This document shows positions 1 through 7,124 of a stretch of 64,000 bases of DNA, in pieces. Location of the stretch: NCBI RefSeq assembly GCF_002943525.1, contig NZ_CP025394.1, forward strand, positions 3,844,001-3,908,000, in the 5' to 3' direction. The stretch is from Kitasatospora sp. MMS16-BH015. GTDB taxonomy: Bacteria; Actinomycetota; Actinomycetes; Streptomycetales; Streptomycetaceae. The stretch's first letter is position 1. Each line of letters opens with the position of its first letter. Made by a program: the position numbers and the translations under genes. The notes beneath the pieces are model-generated. The model saw only the letters and a program-made list of their open reading frames with translations. It did no database searches and was not told the DNA's origin.

Positions 1-27
1 CCACCTCGACCCCCCGTAGACAGCACC

Positions 28-64
28 GCGCCCCCGTACCGGCTTCGTGCCGGTACGGGGGCGC
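28..64 (-). terminator. Strong hairpin after the XRE/TPR regulator
   Basis: A perfect 16-bp stem (28-43 with 49-64) around a 5-nt loop lies 16 nt past the stop of the minus-strand gene at 80. It most likely ends that transcript. T-rich bases at 65-76 mean it could also work for a plus-strand gene outside the window. Confidence 0.7.
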
Positions 65-79
65 TTCTGTCGTTTGCCG

Positions 80-1438
80 TCAGGCGGCGGCGAGGTCGCG
101 CACCCGATCGTTGAAGTCGGCGACGAGCGGGTGCGCACCGAAGGGCACCATGCGCCGCTGTACGTCCTGCACGGCTTCTAGGCTGCGACTCGAACTCACC
201 TGTCCGGACAGCCGGATAGCTCGGAGACCGGCAGCGTGTGCCGCTTCTAGGTCCCGCCGCTGGAGGTGCGACACAGCGAGTGCAGCTTGCGACATGGCGC
301 CACGTCGGGCACGCCCCTGTGCACGGGCGAAGTCGATCGACCGTTGTGCGTGCTCAGTTGCCGCATCTGGCTGGTCGAGGTCCCGGAAGGCGTTGGCGTA
401 CTCGCCATGAAGATAGGCGCCGTCGATGAACTTCGCCCACTCGGGTTCAGTGTCTGGGCGGACACGCTCGAAGGCTTTTTCCGACTGCGCCACGGCGTGT
501 GCTGCTGCCGCGCTGTCCCCAAGGGCCGCGAGGGCTCGGGCTTCAAGGGCCCAGAGGTCGGCGAGGCATGCGGCCGAGTCCGCGTTGACGAGGCCGAGAC
601 GGCCAGATTGGGCAAGGCGACGCCCCTCGGAGGGGTCACCTTGCAAGGTGGCCTGATCGGCCATCCCGGCGAGAACGTGCGCCCCCAACGCGGGGTCGTT
701 GGACTCCTGCGCGAGGCGGAGCGCTTGGATCAAGTACCGCTGTGCTGTGCCGTGTTCGCCGTCGTCGTAGGCCATCCACCCCAGGAGGTAGGTCTGTTCA
801 GCCGCCGCTGCGCAGAGTGCCTGGCGAACATCTTCCCCGTGCGTTCGACGGAGCAGCGGGTACACATGTTCGTTCATGTACTCGGTGAGCAGTTCACGAC
901 CCCCTGCTCCACCGCCCCGCATCACATCCATGTTCTGGAACTTGGCGAACATGTTCCGCACACTGGTCACGTCTTCCAGGCGGACCCGCGGGCCCGGCGC
1001 CGGCGCCTGATCAAGGGTCTGCAACAGCCAGTCGCGTGACGGGCCGGTGCCAGCTACGGCGATGAACGGCAGAGCCGCCAGCAGGTTCCTGCGGTCCTTG
1101 TCCACATCCACTCTCCCCAACTCCGTGACCGACTCGACCGTCTCTCCGAACGATGCGGCGTAGACCAGGGATCGGTCAAGGTCCGGCAGGCCCCCGAGGC
1201 CGAGGTCGAAGGTCGTCACCCGGTAGCCGAACCGCTCGGAAAATACGTCCGCAAGGATGCGCGGCACGGGCTCGCGGGGCTGCTCCCCTTCGAGCCAACG
1301 CCGCACCCTGGTGGTGTTGGGGTTGATGTGACGGTGCCCGTAGCGCAACGCCTGTACGTGTACTTGTCGGGCTAACTCGCCCTTGCTCATGCCGGACCGC
1401 GCGAGGTAGTCCGCAAGCCTCTCGTTTGGCTGCGCCAC
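80..1438 (-). CDS. XRE-type regulator with TPR-like C-terminal half
   Basis: Putative DNA-binding regulator of about 452 residues. The N-terminal ~65 residues form a Cro/XRE-like helix-turn-helix (LADYLARSGMSKGELARQ, then NTTRVRRWLEGEQP). The rest is alpha-helical and alanine-rich with tetratricopeptide-like pairs such as AAAEQTYLLGWMAYDDGEHG, a layout common in streptomycete regulators. I chose the GTG at 1438 because GGGAGG lies 8 nt upstream; a GTG at 1486 would add 16 residues but has no spaced ribosome site. Leucine codon 22 (1373-1375) is TTA, so translation probably needs the bldA tRNA. It is divergent from the small-gene operon at 1572 and may control it. Target and ligand are unknown. 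Confidence 0.8.
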   Translation of the reverse strand: MAQPNERLADYLARSGMSKGELARQVHVQALRYGHRHINPNTTRVRRWLEGEQPREPVPRILADVFSERFGYRVTTFDLGLGGLPDLDRSLVYAASFGETVESVTELGRVDVDKDRRNLLAALPFIAVAGTGPSRDWLLQTLDQAPAPGPRVRLEDVTSVRNMFAKFQNMDVMRGGGAGGRELLTEYMNEHVYPLLRRTHGEDVRQALCAAAAEQTYLLGWMAYDDGEHGTAQRYLIQALRLAQESNDPALGAHVLAGMADQATLQGDPSEGRRLAQSGRLGLVNADSAACLADLWALEARALAALGDSAAAAHAVAQSEKAFERVRPDTEPEWAKFIDGAYLHGEYANAFRDLDQPDAATEHAQRSIDFARAQGRARRGAMSQAALAVSHLQRRDLEAAHAAGLRAIRLSGQVSSSRSLEAVQDVQRRMVPFGAHPLVADFNDRVRDLAAA

Positions 1439-1571
1439 AGCGCGGCCTCCCTCCGGTCGTGGGTCGAATTCGACACGGTTCGACACCCCTTCGCAGGCTA
1501 CCGGTCAGTGACGCCCTGGCGTTGGCTGATTGCAACACGTTCACTGCGGCGAGCGACGAAGGAGTGAATCC

Positions 1572-2105
1572 GTGTCTGACTCTTTGCTGTCCCGCCTCAC
1601 CGGGGAGCAACACAGACAGGTCGAGGCGAATCAGCGGAAAGCCCGCTCGGCCCTTGAAGAGTTCCGTAGCGCGACCGAGGCCGCCGGTTGCCCGCTGCCC
1701 TCGCTGGCGGTCGACAGCCCCTCGGTCGTGACGGGCCTGGTGCTGGTCCTGTTGGGCGGTGCGCTTCCGGATGTGATCACGCGGCTGGCGAAGGTCATCC
1801 GAGCTGGTGTTGCCGCCCTCGCCGCAGAGGAGGGGGCCGCCCAGGCGGCCGAGGACGGGCCCGCCGGCTCGGTCTCGCTGATGTGGACCCCCTACGACGG
1901 GCAGTTGGTACTCGACTGCGAGCGCGACCAGGTGGGCGTGTTCCAGCGTGCGGAGGGTGCCCGGTTCGTCCTCGCCCCGGTGGTTGTCGGGAGCGGGTGT
2001 GACTGGCTGGCCGATCCGCTCAAGGTCCGTGCCGCGGACGCGAACGACAGGGTCCGGGCCGAGGCGTCGGTGTTGAACGCGAACAGCAAGAAGAGGGTTG
2101 GCTGA
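1572..2105 (+). CDS. Hypothetical island protein, first gene of small operon
   Basis: Unrecognised protein of 177 residues. Start is the GTG at 1572 with GGAG in AAGGAGTG just upstream. The N-terminal ~45 residues look helical and charged (SLLSRLTGEQHRQVEANQ), followed by a hydrophobic stretch VVTGLVLVLLGGALPDVI that could be one membrane helix or a buried helix, then a mixed domain with several tryptophans. The stop TGA (2103-2105) overlaps the ATG of the next gene by one base, so the two are probably translated together. It is divergent from the XRE/TPR regulator. No function can be assigned. Confidence 0.75.
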   Translation: MSDSLLSRLTGEQHRQVEANQRKARSALEEFRSATEAAGCPLPSLAVDSPSVVTGLVLVLLGGALPDVITRLAKVIRAGVAALAAEEGAAQAAEDGPAGSVSLMWTPYDGQLVLDCERDQVGVFQRAEGARFVLAPVVVGSGCDWLADPLKVRAADANDRVRAEASVLNANSKKRVG

Positions 2106-2476
2106 TGAACGAGATCAGCGTGACGGGAACCCCGAAGCTCATCCTTCCTGGCTCGCCGGGGATCAAGGTCCCGGCGCACTCCGACTGCGGAGCGACGGCC
2201 CGCGCCAGGGTCGACGACCGGGTGACGCGCTTCGGTGACTGGACTTACCGGGAGGACCCCGCGCCCGGGGACGAGCCGGCGGTCTACGTCATGGTGTGCA
2301 AGGGGACGGCCGCCGACGGTACCCCCTGTGGGCTGGAGTCGGGGCCGCTCCGCACCGCCGAGGAGGCACGCGAGTGGACCCGCAAGCACACGCAGTTCAG
2401 CGACGCGCGACACCGTAAGTACCGGCTGATCGCTGACGTGCCGTTCGAGATGGTCCCCAAGGTCGAGCCGCTGTGA
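2105..2476 (+). CDS. Small protein resembling DUF7848
   Basis: 123-residue soluble protein. The C-terminal two thirds has the features I associate with the small streptomycete DUF7848 family: a cysteine-glutamate-serine turn (CGLESGPLRT), then a helix ending in a conserved Trp and an RKHTQFSDARHRKYR-like tail that closes with a short beta strand (LIADVPFEMV). The family has no known function but is frequent in mobile and conjugative regions of Streptomyces. The start overlaps the preceding stop by one base and its own stop overlaps the next GTG by four, so it sits in the middle of a translationally coupled set. Family assignment is from memory of the motif, not a search. Confidence 0.7.
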   Translation: MNEISVTGTPKLILPGSPGIKVPAHSDCGATARARVDDRVTRFGDWTYREDPAPGDEPAVYVMVCKGTAADGTPCGLESGPLRTAEEAREWTRKHTQFSDARHRKYRLIADVPFEMVPKVEPL

Positions 2477-2697
2477 GAGTGCTTCGGATTCGCGCGGCGA
2501 TGGTCCTCGGCGTTGTCCTGGTCGCGGTCACCCTCGCAATGGTGGCCGCCCTCGCGCTCGACCCGTCCCTGTTCTGGTGGGTCCTGGTGCTGGTGCTCTT
2601 CATCGGTGTTCCAGTCGGTGCGGACCTGGCGAAGGTGGCCGAGCGGCGTACCCGGATGCGGATCAAGGTCCGTCACGTGTGCGACCCGGGCTCGTGA
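2473..2697 (+). CDS. Small two-helix membrane protein
   Basis: 74 residues starting at the GTG that overlaps the previous stop (GTGA, 2473-2476). Two hydrophobic segments are evident, about residues 8-28 (AAMVLGVVLVAVTLAMVAAL) and 32-50 (FWWVLVLVLFIGVPVGA), separated by a short acidic turn, with a basic C-terminal tail (ERRTRMRIKVRH) expected in the cytoplasm. No homologous family is recognised. Its position between two coupled soluble proteins suggests that the operon works at the membrane, but that is inference. Confidence 0.7.
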   Translation: MRVLRIRAAMVLGVVLVAVTLAMVAALALDPSLFWWVLVLVLFIGVPVGADLAKVAERRTRMRIKVRHVCDPGS

Positions 2698-3053
2698 CCG
2701 TCGCCGAGGCGGTCCCGGTTCTCTCCGAGATTCGGTCTGCGCTGCTCCCGGCGCCACCGAACGAGGACGACGGGAACGGGTGGACGCTCGGGGACTGCTG
2801 GCTCTACTGCGGGCGCACCTCGGTCCGCGTGCTCTGGCTCGGCACCGTCACAGCCGCCGGAGGAATCCACGCAGCACTGCACGCCTGCGCCGAGTGCATC
2901 GCTCGACTCCACGGCAAAGCGGTCACTGCGACGGTCGAGCGCGACGCCCCGGCGACCGACACGGGCCGCCGGGCCCGGCACGCGCGTCCCAAGGTGCCCC
3001 GCCCGCTCTGGACCACATGGCTCCGCCTCCCGAGCGCCGACCCGACCCCATGA
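2694..3053 (+). CDS. Small cysteine-containing hypothetical protein
   Basis: 119 residues from the GTG at 2694, which overlaps the preceding TGA by four bases. Four cysteines are placed as two pairs, CWLYC and CAEC, about 31 residues apart, with His residues between and just before the second pair (GIHAALHACAEC). This is compatible with a small zinc-binding fold. The C-terminal ~40 residues are basic and proline-rich and probably disordered. It is the last gene of the coupled set and is followed by a hairpin at 3091-3138. Function unknown. Confidence 0.7.
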   Translation: MTVAEAVPVLSEIRSALLPAPPNEDDGNGWTLGDCWLYCGRTSVRVLWLGTVTAAGGIHAALHACAECIARLHGKAVTATVERDAPATDTGRRARHARPKVPRPLWTTWLRLPSADPTP

Positions 3054-3090
3054 CTCCCGACGCTGCCTGCGCCGCGCCGGGCTGCACAAC

Positions 3091-3138
3091 CCCCGCCCCG
3101 GTGACGTGACTTGTGGACCACGGACGACCGGGGCGGGG
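3091..3138 (+). terminator. Hairpin ending the small-gene operon
   Basis: A perfect 12-bp inverted repeat (3091-3102 with 3127-3138, CCCCGCCCCGGT arm) encloses a 24-nt loop 38 nt after the last stop of the operon. There is no long T run. It also lies just upstream of the NUDIX gene and could form in that leader. Confidence 0.5.
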
Positions 3139-3173
3139 CTTCTCCGGATATCTCTCACGAGGGGGCAACTGCC

Positions 3174-3686
3174 TTGGCACACAGCGATATTGACCCGGCT
3201 GCGATCCCGGCCCGCCGTATCGGCGGCCTGGCGCTGCTGACCTACGGCGACACGGTCGGCATGGTGCTGCCGAACTACAAGCTCGACCAGGGCGAGAACC
3301 GGTGGCAGCTCCCCGGCGGGGGCGCACGCCGCAACGAGAGTGCCGCCACGGCCGCCGAGCGCGAGTTGCAGGAGGAAACCGGCCTGGTGCGCCGGCTGAC
3401 GCACCTCCTCCTGTCCCCGGACTGGATCGAGGAGAACGAGGAGACCCAGGCGCCCGAGGGGTACAACTTCGTCTTCGACGGTGGCGAGTTGACCGTCGCC
3501 GAGGCGGAAGCCGTCGCCGTTCCCGAGGCCGCGCGCCGGGAGCTGATCGAATTCGCCTGGGTGCGGATCCCCAACTTGAGCAGGTACTGCAAGCCGTACC
3601 AGGAACGGCGCATCCGGCTCGCCCTCACCCACCGCCGGGCCGGGCTCCGGATGCCGTTCACGGCCCACGGCGTGCCGCTCGGGTAG
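3174..3686 (+). CDS. NUDIX hydrolase
   Basis: Predicted pyrophosphohydrolase acting on a nucleoside diphosphate linked to another group. The protein (170 residues from TTG) contains a complete Nudix box: G49, E55, then REL-QEE-TGL at 63-71, the signature GX5EX7REUXEEXGU, so it should be catalytically competent. The TTG start at 3174 is preceded by GAGGGGG at 8 nt spacing, which is much better than the GTG at 3111 that lies inside the preceding hairpin. Substrate cannot be read from the sequence. It lies 183 bp upstream of the HemB-like gene on the same strand, separated by two hairpins, so shared transcription is possible but not certain. Confidence 0.85.
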   Translation: MAHSDIDPAAIPARRIGGLALLTYGDTVGMVLPNYKLDQGENRWQLPGGGARRNESAATAAERELQEETGLVRRLTHLLLSPDWIEENEETQAPEGYNFVFDGGELTVAEAEAVAVPEAARRELIEFAWVRIPNLSRYCKPYQERRIRLALTHRRAGLRMPFTAHGVPLG

Positions 3687-3699
3687 GCACCCCTAGACC

Positions 3700-3839
3700 G
3701 CCCGCTCTGGTCACGCGAAGCACGCAACGCCACCAACCCCCGGCGTGCGGCGTGCCGTGCCTCCCCCGGCCGTGACCAGGGCGGGCCCTGCAACCCCCGT
3801 TCCGGCGGGCGGGAAGGGTCAACACCCCGCCGGAACGGG
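3700..3839 (+). promoter_or_regulatory. Structured leader upstream of the HemB-like gene
   Basis: Between the NUDIX stop and the HemB-like start there are two successive inverted repeats. The first has 16-nt arms with one mismatch (3700-3715 with 3771-3786, GCCCGCTCTGGTCACG) enclosing 55 nt. The second is a perfect 14-bp stem (3796-3809 with 3826-3839, CCCGTTCCGGCGGG) with a 16-nt loop, ending 30 nt before the ATG. They could terminate the NUDIX transcript or control the next gene; no known riboswitch consensus was recognised. Confidence 0.45.
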
Positions 3840-3869
3840 TCCTCACCACAACAGAAGAGACGAGGGATC

Positions 3870-4844
3870 ATGAGCGCAACCACGCACACCCCCCGTACTG
3901 CCGGAGCGAACAGCCCCCTCCGGAGCACTGCCGCCGTCCGGGCGCTGCTGGAGGGGCCGGCCATCACCCCGGCCGACCTGTCCATGGTGCTGCTGGTCAC
4001 CGAGGACGACCAGGCGAGCCGGCCCATGCCGACGGTGACCGTCGCCGGAATCCCGGCCGTCGTCCGTGACTGCGCCCGGCTCGGCATCCGAAGCGTCAAG
4101 ATCTTCGCCGAGTCGACGCAGCGCGACGACACCGGCAGCGTCTCGCTCGCGCCGGATTCGCTCATGGCCCGCGCGGTGCACGCGGCGAAGGATGCCGAGC
4201 CCGACATCGCGGTCATGACGGAGACCTGCCTGTGCAGCTACACCACGGGCGGGCTCTGCTACCTCACCGGGCCAGGCGGACGGCCGGACCTGTCGGCCAC
4301 CATCGAGGTGACAGCACGGCAGGCCGTCGCCCACGCCGAGGCGGGCGCGGACATCATCGGCCCGGCGTCCATGGTCCTCGGCACCACCCGGGGGGCCCGC
4401 GACGCACTCGACCAGGCCGGCTACGACGCGCGATCCGTCATGCCCCACGTGATCTACCACAGCACGCTCTACGACGGGTTCCGCCTCACCATGGGCGCCA
4501 CCCCGAACGCCGGCGCCGATCGGGCGTTCCAGATCAACCCCGGCAACGGCGACCAGTTCCTCGACTCCGCGCTGCGCCTGGTCACCGACGGCGCCGACAT
4601 GCTGTTACTGGAGCCCGCGCTGTTCACCGCGGACATGCTCCGCGACCTCAAGGCCCGAACCCTGGTCCCACTGTTCCCGTTCTCCGTCTCGGGCGAGTAC
4701 ACGACGCTCGCCCCGGTCGACCCGGCCACCGGCAACAGGGACATTCGGACGCTGACCGAGCTGTGCACCACCCTGCGCCGGGCGGGCGCCGCCGCCACCG
4801 TCACGTACGGCGCGGTGGAGATCGCCCGGCGGCTCAACAGCTAG
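3870..4844 (+). CDS. Porphobilinogen-synthase-like protein without catalytic lysines
   Basis: 324-residue member of the HemB (delta-aminolevulinate dehydratase) family; true HemB condenses two aminolevulinate molecules to porphobilinogen. Family landmarks are present: the metal motif C120-L-C122 ... C130 (TCLCSYTTGGLC), AHAEAGADIIGPASM, and FSVSGEYTT. However, both Schiff-base lysines appear to be missing: the usual SYAVKY segment reads MPHVIYHST (191-199), and the usual VKP reads LLEPAL with E248. Normal porphobilinogen synthesis is therefore unlikely; a changed reaction or a binding role is more plausible. GAGG lies upstream of the ATG. Codon 246 (4605-4607) is TTA, implying bldA dependence. 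Its stop shares CTAG with the stop of the convergent HemC-like gene. Confidence 0.85.
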   Translation: MSATTHTPRTAGANSPLRSTAAVRALLEGPAITPADLSMVLLVTEDDQASRPMPTVTVAGIPAVVRDCARLGIRSVKIFAESTQRDDTGSVSLAPDSLMARAVHAAKDAEPDIAVMTETCLCSYTTGGLCYLTGPGGRPDLSATIEVTARQAVAHAEAGADIIGPASMVLGTTRGARDALDQAGYDARSVMPHVIYHSTLYDGFRLTMGATPNAGADRAFQINPGNGDQFLDSALRLVTDGADMLLLEPALFTADMLRDLKARTLVPLFPFSVSGEYTTLAPVDPATGNRDIRTLTELCTTLRRAGAAATVTYGAVEIARRLNS

Positions 4845-5776
4845 ACCACGGCGGCGGGCCGGATCCCGTCGAGGATGGACCGCGCGCCCTGGTCGACCAA
4901 CTCGGCGGCCAGGGCGCTGCCCAGCTTCTCCGGCTCGCTCGCAGGACCCGTCAGGCTGCCGCTGACCCGCTTCTGTCCGTCGAGGGACGTGACCTGAGCG
5001 AAGAGGGAGAGCCGGCCATCCGGCAGCGTCTCGGCGTAGGCGCCAACCGGCACACTGCACCCGCCGTGCAGCTCGGCGAGCAGGGCCCGCTCGGCGCGCA
5101 CCTCGGCGTCAACGGCAGCGTTACCGACGGTCGACAGCACGTCCCGGATCGGCTGGTTGTCCTCACGGACCTGCACCCCCAACGCACCCTGCCCGGGGCT
5201 CGGCGGGAACTGGTCGAGCGGCAGCAACTCCCCGATGGCCGATTCGAGTCCGAGCCGGCGAAGCCCTGCGGCAGCCAATACCACCGCGTCGAGGCCCATG
5301 GTTTCGATCTTCTTGAGCCGTGGCGGAACGTTCCCCCGGATCGGCACCACCTCAAGATCCGGGCGCACCGCGAGGAGCTGAGCAATCCGGCGAGGGGCGC
5401 CGGTACCCACCCGCGCGCCCTTCCGCAGCCCGGCGAGCGTCGACCCGCACAGCGCGTCCCGCACGTCCTCGCGGCCCGGCGGCGGAAGCAACATCAACCC
5501 GTCCGGGTTGGCCGTCGGAAGATCCTTGAGAGAGTGGATCACCACGTCAACATCACCGCGAACGAGGGCCGCCTCCTGCTCGGTGCTGAACGCGGACCCG
5601 CCGCTGACCGCGCTCACGCTCGACAACAGCGACCGACGGTCCTTGTCGCCGCCTTCGAGGATCACCCGGTGGGAGAACGTCGTATCCGGGAAGCGCTCGC
5701 GCAGCGGGGCTAGGTACTCGCGGACCTGCGCTTTCGCCAGGTTGCTTGCGCGCGAGCCGACCAGGAACGTAGGCAC
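4841..5776 (-). CDS. hemC: Hydroxymethylbilane synthase (porphobilinogen deaminase) homologue
   Basis: 311-residue HemC homologue. HemC links four porphobilinogens into hydroxymethylbilane using a dipyrromethane cofactor. Key residues are visible: R9 (VGSRAS), D85 (HSLKD), R129/R130 (GAPRR), R147 and R153 (IRGNVPPR), and the cofactor cysteine C240 in HGGCSVP. One departure is the loop usually read as GGKG before the first helix of the E-L-E segment, here SGGSAFSTEQE, lacking the lysine. The GTG at 5776 is chosen because AGGAG lies 9 nt upstream; an overlapping TTG at 5785 is less likely. It is convergent with the HemB-like gene. It is probably an accessory paralogue, since heme synthesis genes are expected in the core chromosome; that is inference. 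A dedicated tetrapyrrole or oligopyrrole pathway is possible. Confidence 0.85.
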   Translation of the reverse strand: MPTFLVGSRASNLAKAQVREYLAPLRERFPDTTFSHRVILEGGDKDRRSLLSSVSAVSGGSAFSTEQEAALVRGDVDVVIHSLKDLPTANPDGLMLLPPPGREDVRDALCGSTLAGLRKGARVGTGAPRRIAQLLAVRPDLEVVPIRGNVPPRLKKIETMGLDAVVLAAAGLRRLGLESAIGELLPLDQFPPSPGQGALGVQVREDNQPIRDVLSTVGNAAVDAEVRAERALLAELHGGCSVPVGAYAETLPDGRLSLFAQVTSLDGQKRVSGSLTGPASEPEKLGSALAAELVDQGARSILDGIRPAAVV

Positions 5777-5856
5777 GGGGACCAACTCCTAGAACTGACA
5801 ACGAGTCAGCTCAATGGTAGGCCCCGCAACACCATCGAACTCCGGTAGGGCCGGGT

Positions 5857-6099
5857 CTACCGCTCGCTCGGATCCGTCACGTACGAGCCCATGCCGAACT
5901 CGGTCCTGACCAGCTTCTTGCCGCGCAGCTCGGTGAACACCTTCGCTGCCGTCACTTTGGCGACCGAGAACTCGTCCTCGATCATCCGGCTCGTGATGAG
6001 GCAGCCGGGCGTGTAGCCGTCGACCCCTTGGTCGATTCGCTCGGTGATCTTGGCGGCGATCTGCGGCCACTTCGGGCGGGTGGGGTCGAGGTCGGTCAC
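5857..6099 (-). CDS. Small GntR-type regulator (DNA-binding domain only)
   Basis: 80-residue protein from the GTG at 6099 that matches a GntR winged helix-turn-helix: KWPQIAAKITERIDQG, then a short wing and TSRMIEDEFSVAKVTAAKVF as the helix-turn-helix, ending in GMGSYVTDP. No ligand-binding domain follows, so it is a minimal DNA-binding protein, as seen for small regulators in streptomycete plasmids and integrative elements (KorSA-like proteins are larger but related in type). It lies 80 bp upstream of the HemC-like gene on the same strand and may control it or the divergent genes at 6272. Confidence 0.8.
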   Translation of the reverse strand: MTDLDPTRPKWPQIAAKITERIDQGVDGYTPGCLITSRMIEDEFSVAKVTAAKVFTELRGKKLVRTEFGMGSYVTDPSER

Positions 6100-6203
6100 G
6101 AGTCAACCGTATCCGGCTACATGGCGCCACGCCTGGCTACTGCCAGCGATAGGGAGCTATGGACAGGTGTAGGGAGGTCCGTTATTTTCAAGGAAAACAG
6201 AAA

Positions 6204-6237
6204 CCCCCGGAAGCCGATTAGGGCCGGCCGCCGGGGG
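6204..6237 (+). promoter_or_regulatory. Inverted repeat in the leader of the next operon
   Basis: The 172-bp gap between the GntR gene and the operon at 6272 contains CCCCCGG (6204-6210) paired with CCGGGGG (6231-6237) and an AT-rich tract GTTATTTTCAAGGAAAAC (6181-6198) that could hold a promoter. The hairpin could be a leader element; its role is unknown. Confidence 0.35.
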
Positions 6238-6271
6238 TCACACCGCCGAATGCTTATAGGGAGCACTCGAC

Positions 6272-6751
6272 ATGTCGGACCTTACCTTTTGGCTGTGGTT
6301 CACCACAGCCGCGGGCGCCATCACAGCGGCAACGATCTTCGCGCTGTGGCTCACTGCCGAACCGACCGGCCGCCACCGGGCAGGCACCCCCGTACCCGCC
6401 GCCGTGCGCCATGTTCCCGCGCCAGCGAACCACCGCCAGGAGCCGGTACGGCCCCCGGTGACCGCGCCCAAGCCGATCCCGGCACCCACCACCTTGCCCA
6501 CCATGGAGCGCACCCCGCCCGCCGGCCCGACGCGACAGCAGATCAACACTGCGGCGGTCGAGCGGGAGCTGCGCGTCAGGTGGACTCCCGCCGCGCCCTC
6601 GGGCGAGGGCGTCGTTCCGCTCTGGTACGCCCACCGCGAGGCGGAGCAGCAAGCGCGAAGGTGGCAGGCACTCCACGCCGCCGAGGCGAACCACCCCGAC
6701 ACCGGGTACACCTACAAGGAAGCGCACCACCTCGCCGGGGCGGCGGCCTGA
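6272..6751 (+). CDS. Island protein with one N-terminal membrane helix
   Basis: 159 residues. A single hydrophobic helix spans about residues 5-28 (FWLWFTTAAGAITAATIFAL), followed by a proline-rich linker (~35-90) and a charged helical C-terminus containing EAEQQARRWQALHAAEANH and a basic/His segment (KEAHHLAGAAA). The start ATG follows GGGAG at 8 nt. The stop overlaps the next ATG by one base. The shape resembles small membrane-anchored proteins found in Streptomyces integrative elements, but I do not recognise a named family. Confidence 0.75.
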   Translation: MSDLTFWLWFTTAAGAITAATIFALWLTAEPTGRHRAGTPVPAAVRHVPAPANHRQEPVRPPVTAPKPIPAPTTLPTMERTPPAGPTRQQINTAAVERELRVRWTPAAPSGEGVVPLWYAHREAEQQARRWQALHAAEANHPDTGYTYKEAHHLAGAAA

Positions 6752-7008
6752 TGACCCTCGCCGCCACCAGGAAGCCCACATGCGGCGCCCCGCGACCCGG
6801 GCAATACGCCGGCGCCCCCTGCGGACGTAACCCATTCCACCCGGATGACCACGAGAACGCCCTCGGCGAGACGTGGCCCCGCCTGGCCCCGGTGCGCTGC
6901 GCCCGGTGTGGCGGGCCAGCCCCCACACCGGTCCCGATCGGCCACCAGGAAGCCCCCAGCGGCCCCGGTCACACCCGTTGGGCCTGCTCGGCGGACTGTC
7001 CCGAGTAG
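6751..7008 (+). CDS. Small cysteine-rich hypothetical protein
   Basis: 85 residues; ATG overlaps the previous TGA by one base, so translation is coupled. Six cysteines occur as C10, C23, then CARC and CSADC near the end, with two histidines (HPDDH) between, which suggests a zinc-ribbon-like protein. It is the last gene before the island edge and is followed by a terminator hairpin. Function unknown. Confidence 0.7.
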   Translation: MTLAATRKPTCGAPRPGQYAGAPCGRNPFHPDDHENALGETWPRLAPVRCARCGGPAPTPVPIGHQEAPSGPGHTRWACSADCPE

Positions 7009-7030
7009 ACACTGCTTCGAACATCTGACA

Positions 7031-7063
7031 GCCCCGCTCGGCACTCGCCGGCGGGGCCTTTGT
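7031..7063 (+). terminator. Terminator at the end of the island
   Basis: GCCCCGC-T-CGGC (7031-7042) pairs with GCCG-GCGGGGC (7047-7057) around ACTC, giving an 11-bp stem with one bulge followed by CTTTGTCT. It sits 22 nt past the last island stop and about 65 nt before the broken MFS gene. Confidence 0.7.
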
Positions 7064-7124
7064 CTGAACGGTTCCGGCCAAAGTAGCCGCCTACCGGGCG
7101 GCCATCGCGTATCGTTCGGTCTAA

